DNA from: Coniella vitis
Lineage: Eukaryota > Ascomycota > Sordariomycetes > Diaporthales > Schizoparmaceae
Assembly (NCBI GenBank): GCA_011317545.1
Contig: WUJK01000006.1
Location: 186,001-250,000 of the forward strand
DNA length: 64,000 bases
Direction: 5' to 3'
This document shows, piece by piece, positions 57,659 to 64,000 of this stretch; positions within the stretch are counted from its first letter, which is position 1; each line of letters opens with the position of its first letter. A program made the translations under genes and the position numbers. A model generated the notes under the pieces. It ran no database searches, had not been told where the DNA came from, and worked only from the letters and a program-made list of their open reading frames with translations.

Positions 57659-58966
57659 TGTTTTATTGTGCGAATTCGTGCCCGTGTGCAGCTGATGGTG
57701 GAGGCGTGATGTCGTCGTCGTGGTGTTGTAAGCCAAACGCAACGAGGTCGCGATCCCACTCATTCATTGTGCTGGTGTCCCCTGCATTCAAAAACCCATC
57801 TCCCGAATGCTGTAGATCCAGAGACAAGGATAGCAGACAATGAGACCAGGAACTGATCGACGAGCTTGGTTTTCCCGCCCGTTACGGCAAGCTGCCGTGG
57901 TTCTTTCTGGGGGGGTTGCTGCGAATCTGATATCGAGTATCGCTCAGGCCCAAAGAGGAAGTGAAACCAAACAACCCGCTAACACCATATAGCAGCAGTC
58001 AGTAAAGAAACGTCGGCTTTTTGCCTGAATCTCAGAGCACACTGAGCTGGCAACTCGGGAACAGGAAGGTCTTGAGACAGGCCACAGGCCCCAGCTGTCC
58101 GCCTTGGTGATGGGGCTGGGGCCGTGGTAGTGGTGGTGGTGGTGCTGCTGCTGCTGCTGGTGCTGCCTTGTGACTGGCTGCGGTTGATTATTGGCAAGGC
58201 GGGAGAATTGGGTGGCTGGTGCAAGTCGGCTATGCCTGTACTTACTGTACTGTACCTTGTGAGTACTGTAATATTTCCTTGGAGTTGCAGCACTCAATCA
58301 GGGCAAAAAAAGCCCGACGGTGCCCCGCTACCCTGGCAGACCCCATTCCTCATATCAAGCAAAAGGTATCAGGCGCCGCACCGCGAAGCAAAGGAATCAA
58401 GTATTACAGTCGCGACAAGGACCAGCCTGGACCGAATGACACCAAAACAAAACAATAGGGCTGAGCCGAGCCCAGTCGGGCACCAGGACGCGCTCCCAAG
58501 ACACGGCGAGTCTATCAACACGATGCTGGCACTCAATTGGCGGGCGTCGTCATCAGCTAGTTGCCCAGCATGGCAGGGGCTAGCGAGCGCCCCAGAGCCG
58601 CGGCCCGCGAGCAGTCAGGTGTACCGCCAGGGCCGCGTATGTAGCCTGTACATAGTACATAGTACTTGAGCCACTGTCCGCCCTTCATACTTATATAGTA
58701 GTGTTCGATGGGGCCGTTGCTAGGGAGACGACTCACAATGGCTTAGAGCACAGGATCACGACCACCTGGAGACCTCCTCCAGTCATCAACACATCACGCA
58801 GCCCTCAAAGACAAACATACTCACACAGTGAGACAGGCCCTCAACTTTCCATTATCCCCATGTCTTGACCCAAGATTAATACAAAAAGTATGACTGCCAA
58901 AGTACACATGTCAAGCTTTGAAACCTGACGAATTCACTGCGTTTCAGCCCACGCTGTCACTGCCCT
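57659..58966. other. Kelch-gene promoter and 3' flank of the 59-60.7 kb gene
   Basis: Contains a GTACATAGTACATAGTAC double palindrome at 58648-58665 and a (TGG)n/(GCT)n stretch at 58122-58164. No supportable frame. Confidence 0.5.
58648..58665. repeat. Tandem GTACATAGTAC palindrome
   Basis: Two overlapping copies of GTACATAGTAC in 18 bases upstream of the kelch gene. Confidence 0.92.
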
Positions 58967-60712
58967 CTATGAGTATGAATCAGGAGGATCGAGCATGTCG
59001 TCGTTCAGCTCATCTTCTGCTGCCGTCTCTTGCATCCTCTCGCGAACGACTCGCGCCGCAAGCATCGTCGCTAGCTGCTGGCGCACCTCATCGTCCCTCA
59101 AATTAGGATCCGACACCATTCTGTGCAATTCTTCCAGCTTGTCCCGCAGTTCGTTTGTCTGGGCCTGTGCTTCGGCCCATTCAGCCTGACTAGGCTGTCG
59201 TTCCAGCTGCTGCAAAGCTTCCCTGAGCTGCCTCTGTGCTTCGTCCTCGGCCGCATGCGCATGGCCAATCTCGCTGAAAATATCCAACCCAGCTGGTTGT
59301 CCTTGACCGCTAGTCTGCTCCTGCTGGCCCTGCACCGCCGCCAGTGCATCTTTGGCCGCCGCAGTTGCGTAGCGTTGTGCTTCAAGTGCGTGCTTGAGCG
59401 CCTCGATTTCCATGGCTTGGTTCGTCTTGTCCTGTTGCAGTTGGGATGCTGCTCGCTGTGCTGCTGTCGCCGCCGCCAGCTCGCTCTCGGTACGCCTCTG
59501 CCAGCTGCTGACCCGTTCCGGCCACCGCGGCTGCACAAGTCCGACGACGGGGGGCCTCTTCTCCATCTCTGCCGTCACTTCCGGGTATTCGGGGCTGATG
59601 AAGATGGTAGACTGACCGCTACCACGCAACCGATAGATACGCGATTTGATATCCATGGTGGTCACGCCTGCTACGTGTGCAAGGCCAGCTGCTGTCTCTT
59701 TGAACATCCGCTCACTTTTCAGACCGGCCTGGCGGTGTAATTCGGCGATTTGCGCATCATGGCCCTCCTTGTTGTCAAGGGCCCGATGAAACGACCGCCA
59801 GGTCTCGTCATTGGCATGCACAAGCACATAGCGGTCCTGGTTATAAATAATTTCGCGCCCGGACCGGGCGTCGGGTCCCCTTCGACTGAGTGACTGCATC
59901 GGCACCACTGCGTCCTTGGCCAGCGCATCACGCATGTTGGCCACTTCCAGCTCGAAGTCGTGCATGCGAATGGCCATTCCTTGGACTTGCATCAAGAACT
60001 GGCCCAGCAATGAGTTTTTGACTCCGCGAAGCTCTTCCGAGTTGTTACCCTCGCCATCAGGCGGCACGAGCGCCAGGATGCCGCCCATCGCGCTGTATTC
60101 ATGATCCAGTCGCTCCAGACACTCATTAGCGTGCATGACGAGGTTGTGATGACTGGCGACCGGCTCCTTTTGCACATATGCTTGATAATATTGATTCTTG
60201 GTTGCATCACCTAGAGCCCGCGGGGGCAGGCTTGTCAGTGGACAGTGAAAGTGTGTCTCCTCAATATCAGTGCGCGACTTGACCTCGTTGGTAAGCGCAT
60301 TCAACGGCTTCCAGTGGTCTATGTCATCGCTGTTGTATGGCTTTTCAAGGTTGGCCAGCCAGTCAAATGCCGCGCCCATCTCCAGCTGCCGCCGAGGGCT
60401 CTGGTCGGGCTCCTGGTCACCCTGTCGATCCCCATCAATGCGTCCGGTCTTGAGGCTTGGACTGAGGTAGCGAATAAGCACGGCAAGCGACTGAGCATGC
60501 TGCTTCAGTGCAAGCAGCGTTGGCGGATGGCCTGGTGTACCAAGATAGGAGCAGTTCATGTGCGCGAGCATCTTTGCATTCACACTATCGTCTACAACAC
60601 GCGACCATGGTGAAACATAGGGCAGAGCAAAGTCGGTGGCGTGGTAGTAACCGGCCTGTTCCTTTCCACCATGGTTGTTGTCTTCGTGCTCATGCTCTAT
60701 CGCGTGAGACAT
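58967..60712 (-). CDS. Unrecognised coiled-coil protein
   Basis: A 581-residue single-exon protein starting MSHAIEHEHEDNNHGGKEQ and continuing YYHATDFALPYVSPWSRVVDDS. An upstream in-frame ATG at 60877 would add 55 hydrophobic residues ending in this Met and seems less likely. The N-terminal half is helical and non-repetitive (HANECLERLDHEYSAMGGIL, LLGQFLMQVQGMAIRMHDFELEVANMRDAL). A central region RYVLVHANDETWRSFHRALDNKEGHDAQIAELH follows. The C-terminal 180 residues form an Ala/Gln/Glu-rich coiled coil ending in an acidic tail DELNDDMLDPPDSYS. No catalytic motif, membrane segment or zinc ligand set is visible. I do not recognise the family; composition and length make it a real gene. Confidence 0.72.
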   Translation of the reverse strand: MSHAIEHEHEDNNHGGKEQAGYYHATDFALPYVSPWSRVVDDSVNAKMLAHMNCSYLGTPGHPPTLLALKQHAQSLAVLIRYLSPSLKTGRIDGDRQGDQEPDQSPRRQLEMGAAFDWLANLEKPYNSDDIDHWKPLNALTNEVKSRTDIEETHFHCPLTSLPPRALGDATKNQYYQAYVQKEPVASHHNLVMHANECLERLDHEYSAMGGILALVPPDGEGNNSEELRGVKNSLLGQFLMQVQGMAIRMHDFELEVANMRDALAKDAVVPMQSLSRRGPDARSGREIIYNQDRYVLVHANDETWRSFHRALDNKEGHDAQIAELHRQAGLKSERMFKETAAGLAHVAGVTTMDIKSRIYRLRGSGQSTIFISPEYPEVTAEMEKRPPVVGLVQPRWPERVSSWQRRTESELAAATAAQRAASQLQQDKTNQAMEIEALKHALEAQRYATAAAKDALAAVQGQQEQTSGQGQPAGLDIFSEIGHAHAAEDEAQRQLREALQQLERQPSQAEWAEAQAQTNELRDKLEELHRMVSDPNLRDDEVRQQLATMLAARVVRERMQETAAEDELNDDMLDPPDSYS

Positions 60713-62248
60713 GGCGGACGTTATCGCTGGTGCTGCACCTTCGAGAATCCAAGGCTTGAAGCCAATATAGAGAGAGTAGGAAGTTGGAGAACAGTAGTCG
60801 TCGCTGAAACTGATGTGGCCACACGTTGAAACCAGTGACAGAAGATCGAAGGAGGAGATAATAAAGCCTACCAGCATGTCTCGATGGAGATGGAGATCTT
60901 AAGTCGTTTGTTTTGGGGGGCGCAATTGCTTGTACTCAAAAGATGTGTTAAAACCCAGCATGTTTGATCTCTCCGTTGGAGGTCCTTAGCCAAACTATCC
61001 TCAAAGATCCCTTTGTCATTGTTCGCCTTGCTGCATATCCTGTGCGCCGTTGCCGCAAAAAAGGTCCGTCCTTATTGCCTTGTCCGAACAATGGACCATA
61101 CTAAAGGCTACGGACAACAAGTGCTTCCCTTACCATTTGCGTCGTAGTATGCAGGCTTGCAGCATATTCATTTGCACGCATCCACTCGTTTTCTACGCTC
61201 TTTCTGCTTGTGAAATTTCTGGTGGCTTTGGAACTTCACCGCGCGGTTCATTCATGCGGTGCTGAAACAGGTAGTCCGTCGGCCTTTCGCATCAGGACCA
61301 CCTGAGCAGCAAAAAGGCATGTCGGGAACAAAGGAGCATGAAGAGAACTGACGGCAATAACATCGCCCCCCCCCCCAGTGCTGTTGCACATGATTGTTGG
61401 AAGCACGCGGGCAAACACCGCCAATTCTCGTCGAGGTGAGAGGCTCGCACAAAAAAAAAGATGGGAAAATACTATGCAGTTCCAATCACCTAGCGACGTC
61501 GGGAGGAAAACAGGCAAGGCAGGCAGTTTTCGTCAAGGTGGCTCTTTCCAATCCAATCCAATCCACGCGCCTGCTTCATAGAAGCCATTGGGAAGGCACG
61601 CTTCTTACAAACGCTCAATTCTCGAGGCGTGGAAGGAGCACTTTTGACAAGCGTCGTTGGTGCCACGGCTGTCTTTTTAACAGTACATATCATATAAGCA
61701 AATTCCATGGACTACTTGAAAACGCGTGTTTTCGTCTACACTTTTATTCACAACCCCACCCAGTAAGCCGATATTCTCGAGTGGAAAGAGAAGAGGAGAA
61801 CTAGGACTAGAATTGCGTGTCGGGTGTATTGAGCACTGAGCCAAGAAACTCACGAAATGCGAGCGAAAGAATACTCTCTGGCTATTCGCATTCCAAGGCA
61901 CTGACTGCCCTTTGGATCTCTTTGTCTCGGTCGGCTACCAAATGTCTGAAATTCATGACAAAAGTACACACCGCAAAGTACGTTTGTATGCTAGTGTGCG
62001 GTAGTCGAAGAAGCGCTTACTACTATAGTATGTACACGTAGCAGAGCGTGTTCGAGTCATCCCGTAGTATATTACTTGAGAATCGACGGCCAATACAAGC
62101 AAACAATTCTGTAAGTAGATATCAAGAGTAATCCAGTCCAACCAGCTCAACATCTCTCGGCTCTTCGGCACTGGGACGAGGTTAACCCGGTTCCCAACCC
62201 CAGAACCGTAATTTCCACCAGCGCAAATTTTGATCGGTTATGGAGCTT

Positions 62249-62282
62249 ATTATACTATGTAGTAGAAGCTACATAGTATAAT
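62249..62282. repeat. Perfect 14-bp inverted repeat with 6-base loop
   Basis: Left arm ATTATACTATGTAG (62249-62262), spacer TAGAAG, right arm CTACATAGTATAAT (62269-62282). The arms are exactly complementary. Confidence 0.95.
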
Positions 62283-63693
62283 CCAAACGCCTATACCTGC
62301 GTTCTGGGCTTATCAATACATAGTAAGCAGATCTTTTTCTGATCAGCAGCACGGGCTCCCATCTCGGACTTTGACCGCCATTGGTGGATGTGAAGGAGAA
62401 AGAACTTGATGGGTGCTTGTTTATTACCTTACAGAATGGGAATAGTATGCTTTGACTCTTGAGGGTGGGCTATCATGGTAGCAAAATTGCGGACTAGTAT
62501 CGCGTTGAAACTAGTATGCTTAACCTTTGACGATCGGTGAGAGCAGTGGACTTGGTCTATTATTTACTTGCTTGTCAGCCCGTCTAATAGGAAGAATTCA
62601 TGAAATCAATATTGACACTGATGAAGTTACAATATCATGTCGGCCGACACACGTGTTGACTGTGAGGACGATCTATCTGTCTGCGGCATTTTAGAGTTCT
62701 TATCGGGCTCGACCTATTCTAATGTAATTTTTTTTTTTTTTGGAACATTCGCGCTGTGCGACGGCTACCACTGCCGCTCGTGGTCAACTGGTGTTACAGT
62801 AGGAGAGGAGTTATGCCTTGCTCGCCGGCGGTCAACCGAGCGGCACTACATAGTATGTACATAGTAAATCAGTCCGTCCAGACCGACCGACTAGCTGCTG
62901 CGGCATCAAGAGAACCACCTTGGTGGGGAACGTGGTTGTCGAAGTAATTTTGGCGCCAGGATGGTCGAATGCTTGCTTGCTACTAGCCCCGGAAGGCCCG
63001 TTCTCTTGTTCCGTGGAATGGCAACCAATACATGGGATCCTCAGCAGCCACGGCCATAGCACAGCCCATCTGCAGCTGGCCAGATCGGCTGGGTCTACAC
63101 AGTACAGATCGGTGCGTGGGTAAGATGTGAGCTATCAAAATGTCCCTGGACGTTGTGAGGCCTCTACAACAATACTCTATGCAAATACACAGCACAAGCC
63201 GCACAATTTGGAATGAAGGCCACTACTCCCGGTGAATGGTTACTAGTGAATGTCAATGCTGGACCATGCGTGCTATCTATGCAGACAAGTGGCACGCTTG
63301 CCAGCCCCCGCCTACCGCGTGGCAGGTCCAGCAAACTGTGGGGCAAACGGAAGGAGCCTTCAGACATAGTGATAATGTTTAAATGCTTGCTTTCTTTTCA
63401 AGCATGATGAGCAGCTGGGGGCGAACAGACGAGACCCAAATTTCACTTTGTGGTCAACACGTGACGGTGGGAAAATGGATACACTATCATAGTACTGTGT
63501 ATGAGCAGCTGGCGATGTTAGCTGCCGCGAGCTGTACAAAAAGCAGCAACAACAAAAGAGCCTGTCGTTCGGACGGCCCGCGTCGACTCAAGCAGCTGCA
63601 GCTGCGCCACCTGCACCTGTCTGTTTTCCCCCGAAGGAGTACTTACCACAGTGCTTATTAATACATACATATATCCATACATGCATGCATGCA

Positions 63694-63709
63694 TACTATG
63701 TACATAGTA
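63694..63709. repeat. Perfect 16-bp palindrome
   Basis: TACTATGTACATAGTA equals its own reverse complement. It shares the TACATAGTA core with the other dispersed elements. Confidence 0.95.
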
Positions 63710-64000
63710 CATGCATAGTAGCCCAACGGCTCTCTCCGGCTGAACGACACCTTCAGAGAGGCCTCACTTATACTATACATAGTATTATGTATACACAAGC
63801 GTCTATGGGGGAAAAAGACAAAATTGTCTCAACATGTGCAACACTGCCTAACACTGCCTGTGCGCAAATTTGGTCGGTGTCGTTGAGATGGCACCGCTCT
63901 CTGATGCAAACTTTTACTCTGTGCTTGCGAACGCCCTAATGGTAGCACCAGAGCAATTAGCCTGCAGCGACACAGGACTTGAACAGCTAGTACTACTACA

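Larger units (their letters stand above)
60713..64000. other. 3.3 kb terminal region without a supportable gene, rich in TACATAGTA palindromes
   Basis: All open frames are short. A C10 run lies about 61367-61376. Palindromic elements occur at 62249-62282, 62846-62867, 63694-63710 and near 63768-63790, and CATGCATGCATGCA at about 63680-63693. No recognisable coding exon or RNA gene. The region may be a promoter for a gene beyond the window. Confidence 0.5.

Overview
The window comes from a filamentous ascomycete, most likely a Sordariomycete and possibly Hypocreales. Genes sit about every 2.5-3 kb and carry short GT-AG introns of roughly 55-120 nt with CTRAY-like branch points. Intergenic DNA is rich in CT tracts and microsatellites. 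The gene set is typically fungal: PTH11-type rhodopsin-fold receptor, phocein/MOB3, DBP10, a SigF-like NTF2-fold protein and hamartin. I saw no transposon, rRNA or convincing tRNA. All gene models below were spliced by hand from reading-frame continuity and splice signals.

1-14.9 kb: mitochondrial ribosomal protein uL23m (5' part, minus), a DJ-1/PfpI family protein (minus), the TSC1/hamartin homologue (plus, five exons), a single-pass membrane protein (plus), a SigF-like NTF2-fold membrane protein (plus), the PTS2 receptor PEX7 (minus), and an AlkB-type dioxygenase with CUE and GRF domains (plus) that faces PEX7 across a short shared promoter.

15.5-30.7 kb: an unrecognised N-terminally anchored membrane protein with an in-frame TAG that needs explaining (minus), a catalytically dead E2-like protein of the AKTIP/FTS type (minus), the ribosome-biogenesis helicase DBP10 with a one-base homopolymer frameshift (minus), a MOB3/phocein STRIPAK subunit (plus), an MCH1/NFD4-type MFS transporter (minus) and a Serinc/TMS1 membrane protein (plus).

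30.7-36.4 kb is a 5.7 kb stretch without a convincing gene. It ends in a well-formed promoter (TATA box, CT-rich leader with no upstream ATG) for an 88-residue three-exon protein whose first intron holds a 53-base poly-T run. Cystathionine beta-lyase (minus) lies next to it.

40.3-60.7 kb is almost all minus strand: PTH11-type rhodopsin-fold protein, FLR1-like DHA1 drug/H+ antiporter, mitochondrial PPR protein, LSM4 (start codon alone in its exon), Gvp36-like BAR protein, a large kelch/beta-propeller membrane protein and an unrecognised coiled-coil protein. The last 3.3 kb has no gene I can support but is dense in GTACATAGTAC-type palindromes, including a perfect 14-bp inverted repeat.

Nothing here is a biosynthetic cluster. 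The genes are mostly conserved housekeeping, trafficking and signalling functions (TSC1-TORC1, STRIPAK, Hook/FTS, peroxisome import). The most unusual items are the small gene behind the 5.7 kb upstream region, the two disrupted or ambiguous reading frames (DBP10 and the 15.5-18.1 kb gene), frame-preserving introns that could be retained, and the dispersed intergenic palindrome.
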